DNA of 64,000 nucleotides. It comes from Vreelandella nigrificans (lineage in GTDB: Bacteria; Pseudomonadota; Gammaproteobacteria; Pseudomonadales; Halomonadaceae). The DNA lies in NCBI RefSeq assembly GCF_002374315.1, contig NZ_NWUX01000020.1:22077-86076 (forward strand), given 5' to 3'. This document shows, one piece after another, positions 46,456-55,612 of the stretch. Position 1 is the first letter of the stretch; each line of letters starts with the position of its first letter. The notes under the pieces are model-generated. The model was not told the origin of the DNA, did no database searches, and was given only the letters and a program-made list of their open reading frames with translations. Made by a program: the position numbers and the translations under genes.

Positions 46456-47064
46456 ATGACCAAAATTAAATTAATCTCAGCTGCTGTTATTTCAGCTGCC
46501 GCGATCATGGTCAGCCAAGCAGCACTTGCCTATGAGGCAGGTGACACCTTTGTACGTATCGGTGTAGCACAAACGAATACTGGCTCTGGCAACGGCCACG
46601 TTGGTGATTCATCACTGAATGTTCAAAGCGCCCGTGGTGTTACTTTCGGTGCTGGCTACCTGTTCACTGACAACGTAGGCATTGAGCTAAACAGCTCAGA
46701 GAAGTTTGAGCATGATATGAACACACACCCAGGTGGCGGTATTGGTAGCGTAGATCGTATGCCGATTAACCTGCTGGTTAACTACTACCCCATGGGTGGC
46801 ATGGATTCGCGAGTACAGCCTTACGTAGGTGCGGGCTTAAACTACACGCGTTTCTCGGGTGAGCCAGAAGGCCTGAGCGTTGATAAAAGCTACGGCATCA
46901 TTGGTCAAGCTGGTGTAGACCTTGCTGTGACACAGAACATCATGCTGAACGGTTACGTAAGCTACGCTGACGTGAGTGCGGATATTGATTCAGGCGGTGC
47001 TACGATTGGCAAAGTAGATATTGACCCGGTCACTATTGGTGGCGGTGTTACTTATCGCTTCTAA
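46456..47064 (+). CDS. ompW: OmpW family outer-membrane protein
   Basis: 202 residues: Sec signal (KIKLISAAVISAAAIMVSQAALA) and an eight-stranded barrel ('FTDNVGIELNSSEKFEH', 'YVGAGLNYTRFSGEPEG', 'GGVTYRF' with terminal Phe). OmpW passes hydrophobic small molecules. AGGATAACCC precedes ATG 46456. It ends with a terminator at 47131. Confidence 0.93.
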   Translation: MTKIKLISAAVISAAAIMVSQAALAYEAGDTFVRIGVAQTNTGSGNGHVGDSSLNVQSARGVTFGAGYLFTDNVGIELNSSEKFEHDMNTHPGGGIGSVDRMPINLLVNYYPMGGMDSRVQPYVGAGLNYTRFSGEPEGLSVDKSYGIIGQAGVDLAVTQNIMLNGYVSYADVSADIDSGGATIGKVDIDPVTIGGGVTYRF

Positions 47065-47102
47065 TCGGTAAACCAAACGCTGCCAAAGCGCGTTTGAAGC
47101 AA

Positions 47103-47128
47103 GCATGTGTGAACAGCACGTGTGAAAT
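47103..47128. repeat. 13-bp direct repeat x2 before the ompW terminator
   Basis: GCATGTGTGAACA (47103-47115) and GCACGTGTGAAAT (47116-47128) are adjacent, between the ompW stop and its terminator. Confidence 0.65.
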
Positions 47129-47130
47129 GG

Positions 47131-47161
47131 TACGCCCGGCCTTAAGCCGGGCGTACTTTTT
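47131..47161. terminator. intrinsic terminator of ompW
   Basis: TACGCCCGGC (47131-47140), loop CTTAA, GCCGGGCGTA (47146-47155), then C and a T-run. It lies between ompW and the convergent pepQ and could serve both. Confidence 0.95.
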
Positions 47162-47175
47162 TATGGCAAGGGTGG

Positions 47176-48474
47176 TTACGGCGTTAAGTTATCAAAGCCG
47201 TTTGCGGTAACTAGCACGTTATCTTCAATGCGAATGCCGCCACAAGGGATTAAGGCGTCTACTAATGCCCAGTTAATGGGGAGCGACGTTTTACGTAGCG
47301 GGGCCAATAGCATCGGAATAAAATAGAGGCCTGGCTCAATAGTAACTACCATGCCCGCACGCAGAGTACGGGTCAGACGTAGCGCTGGGTGCAAGGCGGG
47401 AGCTGGGGCTGAAGAGCCATCTGGATGACGAAGTCCCGCTACGTCATGTACCTGAAGTCCCAAGGAGTGTCCTAGTCCGTGGGGGCAAAAAGCTCGGGTT
47501 ACTCCTTCGCTAATGGCTTCATTCACGCTGCCTTTGAAAAGGTCGTGAGCAATTAAAATCTCGCCTAGCTGCTGATGCATCTGCTCATGTAGCGCAACAA
47601 ACTCAACGCTTGGCCCAGTGCTCTTTACTAGCGCATCTTTTAAGCCATGCATGGCGATGATTAAATCATTAAAACCATGTGGAGCATCTGGGCCTGCATG
47701 AGTGCGGGTTATATCTGCGCAATAACCGCGAAAGCGCCGACCAGCGTCTACCAATAGGCTATGTCGTTGCTTGGGGGGCTGCAGGCTGTAATGTTGGTAG
47801 TGCAGCACGCCTGCATGGTTGTTTAACCCAATAATATTTTGATAAGGAACATCAGATTCACGCTGCCGACTGGCGCCTAAATAGGCCAATTGGATATCTA
47901 GTTCTGCAGAAGCACCGATAAACGCGGCCTGAGCTGCCTGGTGCCCTGCGATAGCCAGGCGGTTTGCTTCTCGCAGGCAGGCAATCTCGTAAGCGGTTTT
48001 AAACATGCGCAGTTCATCAAGGGCGTTGACCAACGCTGCAGGTTGGTACTCTGCCTTGATAGCTTGCTGTGTACTTGTTTCAAGTTGCTGGATATCGCCA
48101 ATTACCGCCGCATGGCCAGTAATGGGTGGAGTGATTTTGTTGCTAGATAAATGCACATCAAATTCTGCAACCCAGGGCTCCTCTGGAAGGTTTGTGGGTA
48201 GGTGCCAGAAATCTGCTGGTGCATAGAGGTAAAGCTGTGGTCGCTCGCCGGGTTTTATCACCAGCCAGCTATGCTGCACGTTAGCAAGCCCCACCCAGTG
48301 CATAAAGTGGCCGTAGGTTTGAAATGTAGCGGCTTGGTCATCAGCAAAATGGTAGCTGGCATGGCCGCTGTAGATAGCCAAGCTGTCTAACCCCTGGGCT
48401 ACCAAAATATCGCTATAAGCGCGTTGTAGGTGCGCCAAGTGATCTCGCTGTAAGTTAAACAAGGTATTCGACAT
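47176..48474 (-). CDS. pepQ: Xaa-Pro dipeptidase
   Basis: 432 residues from ATG 48474 (GGAAGG upstream). M24 pita-bread fold with metal ligands: two Asp in 'DAGRRFRGYCADITR', His in 'FCPHGLGHSLGLQVHD', Glu in 'VTIEPGLYFI' and Glu in 'GGIRIEDNV'. N-terminal PepQ block 'LFNLQRDHLAHLQRAYSDIL'. It splits dipeptides with C-terminal proline in the cytoplasm. It follows lysR and dpp genes on the same strand, separated by a tandem repeat. Confidence 0.94.
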   Translation of the reverse strand: MSNTLFNLQRDHLAHLQRAYSDILVAQGLDSLAIYSGHASYHFADDQAATFQTYGHFMHWVGLANVQHSWLVIKPGERPQLYLYAPADFWHLPTNLPEEPWVAEFDVHLSSNKITPPITGHAAVIGDIQQLETSTQQAIKAEYQPAALVNALDELRMFKTAYEIACLREANRLAIAGHQAAQAAFIGASAELDIQLAYLGASRQRESDVPYQNIIGLNNHAGVLHYQHYSLQPPKQRHSLLVDAGRRFRGYCADITRTHAGPDAPHGFNDLIIAMHGLKDALVKSTGPSVEFVALHEQMHQQLGEILIAHDLFKGSVNEAISEGVTRAFCPHGLGHSLGLQVHDVAGLRHPDGSSAPAPALHPALRLTRTLRAGMVVTIEPGLYFIPMLLAPLRKTSLPINWALVDALIPCGGIRIEDNVLVTANGFDNLTP

Positions 48475-48480
48475 ACTTAG

Positions 48481-48560
48481 GTGTCCTTCCAAATGCGTGG
48501 GTGTCCTTTCAAATGCGCAGGTGTCCCTTTAAATGCGTAGGTGTCCCTTTAAATGCGTAG
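48481..48560. repeat. 20-bp tandem repeat x4 between lysR and pepQ
   Basis: Four 20-bp units starting at 48481, 48501, 48521 and 48541, of the form GTGTCCYTTYAAATGCGYRG; the last two are identical. On the coding (minus) strand each reads CTACGCATTTAAAGGGACAC or a variant. The first-transcribed copy holds the final codons and stop of the LysR gene, and each copy brings an AAGGGA/GAAGGA purine tract that resembles a Shine-Dalgarno site; the last is the one used for pepQ. Confidence 0.95.
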
Positions 48561-49460
48561 TTGAGCGAGTTCGCTCCATAGCCCATCCAGTTCGGCATGC
48601 TGTTGGCTTTGGTGGCGATATAGCCGCAGTTCCATGGGTACATCCCAGCGACTGTCGCCCGCCCTAACCAGTGTACCTGCGGCAAGTTCGGCAGCCACAG
48701 TGCGCTCTGGTAGCCAGCTCATGCCATAGCCAAGTAGCACCAGCTCTTTAATACCGGCTGCATAGAGGTTTTCATTCTGCGCGGTTAGATAAGTGCTTTG
48801 TGGCATGCGGGCAAGGTGGGCTTTAACCGCCGAGCCCAGCAAGCCGCGCTTTGGATAGGCAAGCCAGGGGGCTGGCTGTTGTCGGGTGCCGGGCAGGAGG
48901 GCACAAGGAGCCCCATGGCTATCAAGACCAGCCACAGGAATTAAGCGCTCGTGTCCAATCACGCGGTAGGTACAAGCGCTAGTGTCTATATCTAAATCAC
49001 AGCGTCCTATGGGCCAATAGCAGATAGCCAGATCACACTCCGCCCTAGCAAGAGCTTGGAAATAGTCACTGGCTACCCAGCTGGTAGCGCGCAGGTAGGG
49101 TTGTATGCGTTCTTGCCATCCAGTGGTGGCCAGCCATTCGGGCAAAAAGTGCGGCAGTAGGCTTTGGGGAGCAGCCACCATGATACGCCGTTGCTGCCCT
49201 GCACTAATTTCCCTTACACGGTCTCGGGTCAAGCGCACACGGTCAGTGACCTGTTCGCAAAGCGTGAGAAACTCTTCCCCCGCAGGCGTGAGCGAGAGCG
49301 GTAGCGTTTGCCGGTTAATCAGCGTGACACCCATTTCTTCTTCCAGCAGCTTAATACGCCGGGAGAAGGTTGGTTGGGTGACATGCTGATCATCTGCTGC
49401 GCGTGAGAAGTGCCGTGTTCTGGCCAGGGCGATAAAGTCTTCTAGCCAGCGAATTTCCAT
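48549..49460 (-). CDS. LysR family regulator between dppF and pepQ
   Basis: 303 residues: HTH (RWLEDFIALARTRHFSRAADDQHVTQPTFSRRIKLLEEEMG) and effector domain (RRIMVAAPQSLLPHFLPEWLA...). It starts 49 bp after the dppF stop and its stop lies in the 20-bp repeat. Same-strand position within a peptide-transport/peptidase unit suggests it regulates that unit or is co-transcribed with it. Confidence 0.92.
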   Translation of the reverse strand: MEIRWLEDFIALARTRHFSRAADDQHVTQPTFSRRIKLLEEEMGVTLINRQTLPLSLTPAGEEFLTLCEQVTDRVRLTRDRVREISAGQQRRIMVAAPQSLLPHFLPEWLATTGWQERIQPYLRATSWVASDYFQALARAECDLAICYWPIGRCDLDIDTSACTYRVIGHERLIPVAGLDSHGAPCALLPGTRQQPAPWLAYPKRGLLGSAVKAHLARMPQSTYLTAQNENLYAAGIKELVLLGYGMSWLPERTVAAELAAGTLVRAGDSRWDVPMELRLYRHQSQQHAELDGLWSELAQLRI

Positions 49461-49509
49461 GCTCTACCTCTCAGCGCCTTAGTTCGCTGTTGCATATAGG
49501 GTACCCATT

Positions 49510-50580
49510 TCATAGGCGTGCTTCCTCAACAGCGTGGCACGCCACTCGGGTTCCGTCATCCTGTGTTTGCAGCACAGGAATCTCTTGTTTGCAGCGGGCA
49601 TTGGCATGTGGGCAGCGGCCATGAAACACACAGCCGCTTGGCAAGTTAACCGGGGTAGGTACTTCTCCTGTCAGACGAATGTGCTGCGGCCTATCATCTT
49701 TTAGCCGTGGAATGGCCGAGAGCAGTGCTTGGGTGTAAGGGTGACGCGGTTTTTCAAACAGCGTGGCCGTGGTAGCAATTTCACACACCGTGCCTAGATA
49801 CATCACCGCCACTCGGGTGCCAAAGTGCTCGACGACCGCCAGATCATGAGTGATAAACATATAGGTCAGGTTGCGCTCTTGCTGGGCCTCCATCAGCAGG
49901 TTGAGAACCTGGGCTTGAATGGAAACGTCTAGCGCTGAAATGGGTTCATCCGCCACAATAAACTCAGGATCAACAGCTAGCGCACGGGCGATCGCAATAC
50001 GCTGGCGCTGGCCGCCGGAAAACTCATGCCCAAAGCGCTTCCCCCAGTCGGGGTCAATGCCGACCGAGCGCATCACTTCTTCTACTTTGTCGAGTATTTG
50101 CTGGCGATTCCAGTTTGGGTGGTGCAAACGCAGCGGCTCTTCCAGTGTTTGCTGGATGGTCATCCTTGGATTAAGTGATGCGTAGGGGTTTTGGAAAATC
50201 ATCTGCATACGTTTACGGTAAGGTAGCAGCTGACGCGAGCTCAGGTTGTCGATACGCTGACCACCGTAGCTAATCTCACCCTCTGAGGGGGTGATCAGTC
50301 CCATTACGGTACGGGCGACGGTCGATTTTCCACAACCAGACTCACCCACCACACAGAGCGCTTCACCGCGCTTGATATCTAGATTTACACCGTTAATCGC
50401 GTGAACATGCTCTTGGTGGCGAACCAGTCTGCCGCCCTTAAAGCGTAACTGATCAAGAAAATCACCTGATAGTGAAAAGCGCTTTTTAAGCCCACGAATT
50501 TGTAGCAGTGATTCGCTGCTCTCTTCGTTTTGGCTAGGGCGAACATGAACAGCCGTCTGGGTTTCTGCCTGTGCGTTCAT
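49510..50580 (-). CDS. dppF: dipeptide ABC transporter ATP-binding protein DppF
   Basis: 356 residues. Walker A GESGCGKS, signature FSGGQRQRIAIARAL, Walker B EFIVADEPISALD, H-loop MFITHDLAVVEHFG and the Opp/Dpp C-terminal 'GEVPTPVNLPSGCVFHGRCPHANARC' with cysteines. Overlaps dppD by an ATGA-type junction (50577-50580). Powers peptide import together with dppD. Confidence 0.95.
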   Translation of the reverse strand: MNAQAETQTAVHVRPSQNEESSESLLQIRGLKKRFSLSGDFLDQLRFKGGRLVRHQEHVHAINGVNLDIKRGEALCVVGESGCGKSTVARTVMGLITPSEGEISYGGQRIDNLSSRQLLPYRKRMQMIFQNPYASLNPRMTIQQTLEEPLRLHHPNWNRQQILDKVEEVMRSVGIDPDWGKRFGHEFSGGQRQRIAIARALAVDPEFIVADEPISALDVSIQAQVLNLLMEAQQERNLTYMFITHDLAVVEHFGTRVAVMYLGTVCEIATTATLFEKPRHPYTQALLSAIPRLKDDRPQHIRLTGEVPTPVNLPSGCVFHGRCPHANARCKQEIPVLQTQDDGTRVACHAVEEARL

Positions 50581-51593
50581 GAGGTTTCCTCCTTAAGACG
50601 GCGATCTTCAATCATTTCAGCCACCATGTGGCAAGCCACACGGCAGTTACCTGAGGTTACAAACTCAGGAACCTGCTCTGTACATGCTGGTCGCGGCTGA
50701 CCATTGGTACGATTGATAAAATCGCAGCGTGGGTGGAAAGCGCAGCCGCTAGGTAAATTGGAAAGCGAAGGCATGCTGCCGCGAATCTGATTAAGCCTTT
50801 CCCCTGGGGTCGCCATTTGTGGCAGAGCATTGAGCAGCCCTTGGGTATAAGGGTGCTGAGGATCGTTAATAATTTCCCGGGTGGGGCCTTGTTCAATAAC
50901 GCGTCCTGCATACATTACCAGCATGCGCTGGGTGACCTGGCTGACAACACCCAAGTCATGGGTGATCAAGATAAGACCCACATTATGTTGCTCGCATAGC
51001 TCTAGAAGCAGCGCCATGATTTCCGCTTGGATGGTGACATCCAGCGCGGTAGTGGGTTCGTCAGCAATGATGATGTCAGGGTCAAGTAACAGCGCGATAG
51101 CGATGATTATGCGCTGACGCATACCGCCGGAAAGCTCGTGTGGATATTGCTCCAGGCGTTTTTCAGGCGATGGGATCTGCACTTGACGTAGTTTGTCCAG
51201 TGCAATACTGCGTGCTTCTTTTGATGAAATACGCCGATGCGCCTTCAGGCATTCCAGCATCTGTTCCCCGATGGAGAGCACTGGGTTGAGTGTCATCATG
51301 GGATCTTGGAAAATCATCGAGATGCGGTTGCCGCGTACTTTTCTCAGGCCGCGCTCAGACATCGTATTAAGCGTTTGGCCCTCAAACTTGATACTGCCTC
51401 CGGCTATAAAGCCAGGCTTGGCAATCAAGTTGAGTAGTGAAAACGCGGCAACTGATTTGCCCGCGCCGGACTCTCCGACAATCCCTAAACGCTCGCCGCG
51501 CTCCAGAGTGAAACTGACATCGCGTAGAGCGCGTACTTCGCCCTGACGCAGGGCGAAGCGAACATCGAGTTGGGAAACTTCAAGTAGTGCCAT
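50577..51593 (-). CDS. dppD: dipeptide ABC transporter ATP-binding protein DppD
   Basis: 338 residues. Walker [16 protein letters not shown], signature [15 protein letters not shown], Walker [14 protein letters not shown]-loop [13 protein letters not shown], and the C-terminal cysteine region '[12 protein letters not shown]'. Second ATPase of the Dpp complex. 7 bp after dppC. Confidence 0.95.
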   Translation of the reverse strand: MALLEVSQLDVRFALRQGEVRALRDVSFTLERGERLGIVGESGAGKSVAAFSLLNLIAKPGFIAGGSIKFEGQTLNTMSERGLRKVRGNRISMIFQDPMMTLNPVLSIGEQMLECLKAHRRISSKEARSIALDKLRQVQIPSPEKRLEQYPHELSGGMRQRIIIAIALLLDPDIIIADEPTTALDVTIQAEIMALLLELCEQHNVGLILITHDLGVVSQVTQRMLVMYAGRVIEQGPTREIINDPQHPYTQGLLNALPQMATPGERLNQIRGSMPSLSNLPSGCAFHPRCDFINRTNGQPRPACTEQVPEFVTSGNCRVACHMVAEMIEDRRLKEETS

Positions 51594-51600
51594 GGTGTCC

Positions 51601-52545
51601 TCAGCCTTTGTAGAGTCGTGGGTTCATGACATCGCGTAACCAGTCACCCAATAGATTGATAGACAGCACCAGCACCACTAGCACCGCGCCGGGAATAAGC
51701 GTGATCCACCACGAGCCTGACTGAATATAGTCAAAGCCTGCTTTGATCAACGACCCAAGGGAGGGATGGGTTTCGGGCATCCCCAGGCCCAAGAACGACA
51801 GTGCCGCCTCGGAAATAATGGCGTTAGCAATCTGTACTGTAGAGATAACAAAAATTGGTGAAAGCGTGTTAGGTAACACATGGCGGAACATAATGCGTCT
51901 ACTGCGCAGGCCCATAACGCGGGCAGCGTCCACGTACTCTTTGTTTTTCTCAGCCAGCACCGAGGCGCGCACTGTTCGAGCATACTGGGGCCACTCGGCC
52001 AAGCCGATAATCAGAATCAGCATCAATACGGCATATTGGCTGTAGAACGCACTGCCCATGGTGGCTTTTACCACTGCCCCCACCACAATGGCGACCATTA
52101 GCGTGGAGAACGATAGCTGGATATCTGCAAGGCGCATCAAAAAAGCATCAACGCGCCCCCCTAAATAACCAGCCATTAGGCCGAAGGTGACACCAAGCAG
52201 GGCTTGTAGCAGTACAGCACCAAAGCCAATGAGTAGCGATACTCGGGTGCCGTAAAGCACAATCGACCATAAGTCACGGCCCTGAGCATCAGTGCCTAGA
52301 ACGTAGCGTTCATCGGAACCATCGATCCAGAAAGGCGGCAGCTCAGAGTCAAGGATATCGATATGGCGCAGGTCATAGGGGTCAGTTGGCGCCAAAAGAG
52401 GTGAGGCAAAGGCGGCAATGACCATACAAATAAACACGGCCAAGCATAGCTGAGCGGTGCGGTCGCGTTTGAAGCTGTACCACAAAAAAGAGTCGCGGAA
52501 GCGCTCCCAGCGGCTTGGGACAGTTGGCGTTGAGGAGGTTGTCAT
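51601..52545 (-). CDS. dppC: dipeptide ABC transporter permease DppC
   Basis: 314 residues: OppC N-terminal segment, six membrane helices, and the EAA loop 'EYVDAARVMGLRSRRIMFRHVLPNT'. Start overlaps the dppB stop (ATGA junction at 52542-52545). Inner-membrane permease half. Confidence 0.94.
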   Translation of the reverse strand: MTTSSTPTVPSRWERFRDSFLWYSFKRDRTAQLCLAVFICMVIAAFASPLLAPTDPYDLRHIDILDSELPPFWIDGSDERYVLGTDAQGRDLWSIVLYGTRVSLLIGFGAVLLQALLGVTFGLMAGYLGGRVDAFLMRLADIQLSFSTLMVAIVVGAVVKATMGSAFYSQYAVLMLILIIGLAEWPQYARTVRASVLAEKNKEYVDAARVMGLRSRRIMFRHVLPNTLSPIFVISTVQIANAIISEAALSFLGLGMPETHPSLGSLIKAGFDYIQSGSWWITLIPGAVLVVLVLSINLLGDWLRDVMNPRLYKG

Positions 52546-53591
52546 GCTGGCTTACCAGTCAGTTTTACAGTGGGGTTCACGAAGCCGTAGATCAGATCCA
52601 CGATGGTATTCGTAACCACGAAAATGACGCCGACAATCATTAAGTAGCTAACAATCAGCGGAATGTCGGCTCGGTTAATAGCATCCAGGAACATCAGTCC
52701 CATGCCTGGCCATTGGAAAACCGTTTCGGTCAGAATGGTGTAAGCCACCATGGTGCCAATCTGCACGCCACCGACGGTAATCACTGGCAGCATGGTGTTT
52801 TTCAGAGCATGAACGAAGTAAACCCGGCGCATGGATATGCCCTTAGCGCGGGCATACTTAACGTATTCCGACTGCAGCACTTCCATCATCTCGGCACGGA
52901 TTAGGCGGATGAATAGCGGCAGCATAATAGAGGCAAGTGAAATGGCTGGCAGTACGAGGTGTTTGATGCCATCCCAGGTGGCGAGATTGGTATCCCAGTG
53001 GCCTGCTACATGTACCAGGTCATGGCCGCGACCGAAGGACGGCATGTTGCCTTGCGTAGAGAGCGCACTATTCAGCCATGCCCCCCAAGCTGTCTCTGGG
53101 GGGAAGAAATTGATGGTTATGCCGATAGCGAAGATTTGGATCAATACAATAGCGGTTAAAAAAACCGGTATTGAAATACCTATGATTGAGGCGCCCATAA
53201 AGAATCGCGAAAAGAGTGAGCGCGGCTTTATCGCACTATAAACACCGATAGGAACCGAAAGCAGCACAATGATCAGCGTGGCTGCGAACACCAGCTCAAG
53301 CGTGGCAGGTAAATGGCGTGCAATGACCTCTAGTGCTGGTTCGCGGTAGAAGTAAGAGTAGCCAAAGTCGCCTTGTACCGCGTTTTTAGCAAAGCGAACA
53401 TATTGCACAAGGAAGGGGTCATTTAAGCCTAAGCGTTCGCGAATAGCCTCGCGTTCACTTTCGGGAACCGACTGCCCGACCATCTGCTGTACAGGGTCAC
53501 CCAGGTTATCCTGGATAGCGAAGGCCAGTACACTGATGACAAACATCACCAATATAGCGTGCATCAGCCTCTTGATTAGAAAAGCAATCAT
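52542..53591 (-). CDS. dppB: dipeptide ABC transporter permease DppB
   Basis: About 349 residues from ATG 53591 (MIAFLIKRLMHAILVMFVISVLAFAI). EAA loop 'EYVKYARAKGISMRRVYFVHALKNT'. Six membrane helices; inner-membrane permease half. Separated from dppA by a 142-bp spacer containing a strong hairpin. Confidence 0.94.
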   Translation of the reverse strand: MIAFLIKRLMHAILVMFVISVLAFAIQDNLGDPVQQMVGQSVPESEREAIRERLGLNDPFLVQYVRFAKNAVQGDFGYSYFYREPALEVIARHLPATLELVFAATLIIVLLSVPIGVYSAIKPRSLFSRFFMGASIIGISIPVFLTAIVLIQIFAIGITINFFPPETAWGAWLNSALSTQGNMPSFGRGHDLVHVAGHWDTNLATWDGIKHLVLPAISLASIMLPLFIRLIRAEMMEVLQSEYVKYARAKGISMRRVYFVHALKNTMLPVITVGGVQIGTMVAYTILTETVFQWPGMGLMFLDAINRADIPLIVSYLMIVGVIFVVTNTIVDLIYGFVNPTVKLTGKPA

Positions 53592-53668
53592 GGCGTACGC
53601 CACCTATGCAATAGGTTTAATTAAGGAGTAAGGCGGGTCTCGCCGCTCGGTATTAACCACATAAAGTA

Positions 53669-53698
53669 CTTCGCCCTCCAGTTACCTGAAGAGCGAAG
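53669..53698 (-). promoter_or_regulatory. GNRA-loop hairpin between dppA and dppB
   Basis: Read on the minus strand, CTTCGCTCTTCAG-GTAA-CTGGAGGGCGAAG gives a 13-bp stem (with two G-U pairs) and a GTAA tetraloop, of GNRA type. There is no T-run, so it looks more like an mRNA 3'-stabiliser for dppA or a partial attenuator than a terminator. Confidence 0.8.
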
Positions 53699-53733
53699 CG
53701 TCCATGCTGGTTAAAGCGTTGAGACAAGTGGGC

Positions 53734-55305
53734 TTAGCGGTTAATCACTAAGTCACCCAGGTATGGGAAGTCAGTCGCATTCACTACCGGCTCAATCTCG
53801 ACACCATCTGCTGCTGCATAAGCAAGGTTCTGCCAGTGAAGCATGATGTAGCCAACGTCTTCATAAAGCATGGCTTCAGCTTCACGCAGCATCTCGTTGC
53901 GTTTTTCGAGATCGGTTTCGCTATCGGCTTGGGTAATCAGTGCGTCAATCTCTTCGTTACAGTAGCTACCGTAGTTGTACTGGCCAACACCGCTCTCTTC
54001 ATCAATACAGAAAGAGAGGTATTGGAAGAAGTTCGCGCTGTCTTCAGTATCAGAGTGCCAGCCGATCATGGCGATATCAGAACCACGCTCATCATATTCA
54101 GGCCAGTACTGGGCGAGCGGCATGGTACGTAAATTGACGTTGATATTGATCCGCGACAGCATGTTGGCAACCGCTTGGGCGATTTGCGCATCATTTACGT
54201 AGCGGTTATTTGGGGCAATCATTTCCACGCTGAAGCCATCTTCATAGCCTGCTTCGGCCATTAGCTCCTGGGCACGTTCTAAGTCGTAGCGTGGAGTCAA
54301 ATCGGGATTGTGGCCTGAATAGCCTTCAGGTGAGAACTGGCCAGCGGGCGTTGCGAAACCGCGCATTAAGCGGTCAGCAATACCTTCTTGGTTGATAGCA
54401 AGGTCAACAGCTTGGCGAACTCGGACATCCTGGAATGCTTCGACTCGCTCTTCATTAAGCTGGAAGCCAATGATCCGTGTGCCGGGGACCTCATACAGGT
54501 TGGCACCCTGGGCATCGCGAACGCGGTCTAGATCATTAGGCGGAACAGCATCAATAAAGTCGACCCCACCAGAGAGTAGTGCCGCAACGCGGGAAGCGTT
54601 CTCGGCAATCGGCGTTAGCACAATACGGGATACGTTACCTTCAGTCTCGGTGTCCCAATAATCTTCAAAACGTTCAAAATCAACCCGTACACCCTGGCGT
54701 CGGTCGGTGACGATAAACGGCCCGGTGCCAGAAACGTTACGCGATGCGAAGGAGTTGCCTGCTTTAACGATTTCTGCCTTGTCGTTGCCGTCGTCGGTGT
54801 CGCCAGTGTAAAACTCGCTATCCATGGGGAAAATATAAGTAGCGAGGTTGAGCAGCAGTGGGTAGGGCTCTGTGGTGGTGATTTCAACAGTGTATTCGTC
54901 AACTGCTTCAACGGTGGCTATTGGCTCAAAAATAGCGCGGTAATCAGGACTCTCTTTTAGACGCTCAATGGTCCACACAACGTCTTTGGCAGTAAATTCG
55001 TTACCTGAGTGGAAGGTGACGCCTTCACGCAGTGTCATACGCATGTGGGTATCGTCTACCTGCTCCCACTCAGTAGCTAGACGCGGTTCGAATTGAAAAT
55101 CTTTGGTCCAGCGAACCAGTGGGTCAAATGTCAGGTGTGAGAAGCGCAACATACCGCCAGATAGCTGCTCGTGAATGTCGAGGGTTTCAGGGTCAGCGGA
55201 ATAGCCAATACGCAACGTCTCAGCACTGGCTGCCATTGGTAGCATTGTGGTGCCCGCAACAACTGCACCAATAACGGAAGCCAGTAGGGTTTTCTTGAGC
55301 GTCAT
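53734..55305 (-). CDS. dppA: dipeptide ABC transporter substrate-binding protein DppA
   Basis: 523 residues from ATG 55305. Sec signal ending 'LPMAASA' before ETLRIGYSADPETLDIHEQ, then the SBP_bac_5 fold ('LREGVTFHSGNEFTAKDVVWTIERLKE', 'VRQAVDLAINQEGIADRLM', 'WQNLAYAAADGVEI'). It binds peptides in the periplasm. First gene of dppABCDF. The 307 bp upstream of it, to 55612, hold no gene besides the palindrome at 55579. Confidence 0.94.
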   Translation of the reverse strand: MTLKKTLLASVIGAVVAGTTMLPMAASAETLRIGYSADPETLDIHEQLSGGMLRFSHLTFDPLVRWTKDFQFEPRLATEWEQVDDTHMRMTLREGVTFHSGNEFTAKDVVWTIERLKESPDYRAIFEPIATVEAVDEYTVEITTTEPYPLLLNLATYIFPMDSEFYTGDTDDGNDKAEIVKAGNSFASRNVSGTGPFIVTDRRQGVRVDFERFEDYWDTETEGNVSRIVLTPIAENASRVAALLSGGVDFIDAVPPNDLDRVRDAQGANLYEVPGTRIIGFQLNEERVEAFQDVRVRQAVDLAINQEGIADRLMRGFATPAGQFSPEGYSGHNPDLTPRYDLERAQELMAEAGYEDGFSVEMIAPNNRYVNDAQIAQAVANMLSRININVNLRTMPLAQYWPEYDERGSDIAMIGWHSDTEDSANFFQYLSFCIDEESGVGQYNYGSYCNEEIDALITQADSETDLEKRNEMLREAEAMLYEDVGYIMLHWQNLAYAAADGVEIEPVVNATDFPYLGDLVINR

Positions 55306-55578
55306 AATCGTTCCCATGAATGATTGTTTATTGTTTGTTTTACCCAATAGCTACACTCAAAAACTACAGAATTACTCAATAACGACCGAGTTGCTGTGTA
55401 AAATAATGGGTAAAACTGACACGGTCAGCTCGCAAGCTATCTGGTTAACATAGAGAGTGCTTGTAGCGTCACACAATCGAAATAATGACACGCATCATTC
55501 ATCTGTCGAATGACAGGGCTTATAGCGGTGGCTTGGTGTCATCATGGTAGACGAAAGTCGGTGTTGAGGTGCCCAGGG

Positions 55579-55602
55579 AGAGCAGGCCATATGGCCTGCT
55601 CT
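55579..55602. terminator. perfect 24-bp palindrome after the glutaredoxin gene
   Basis: AGAGCAGGCCAT (55579-55590) followed by ATGGCCTGCTCT (55591-55602) is a perfect 24-bp inverted repeat, 11 bp after the minus-strand glutaredoxin stop. Without a T-run; it may be a terminator stem or a protein-binding site. Confidence 0.6.
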
Positions 55603-55612
55603 ATACGGTATT

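Noticed and set aside
48481..48560. CRISPR array
   Set aside because: The 20-bp units are directly adjacent with no spacers and no cas genes are nearby.
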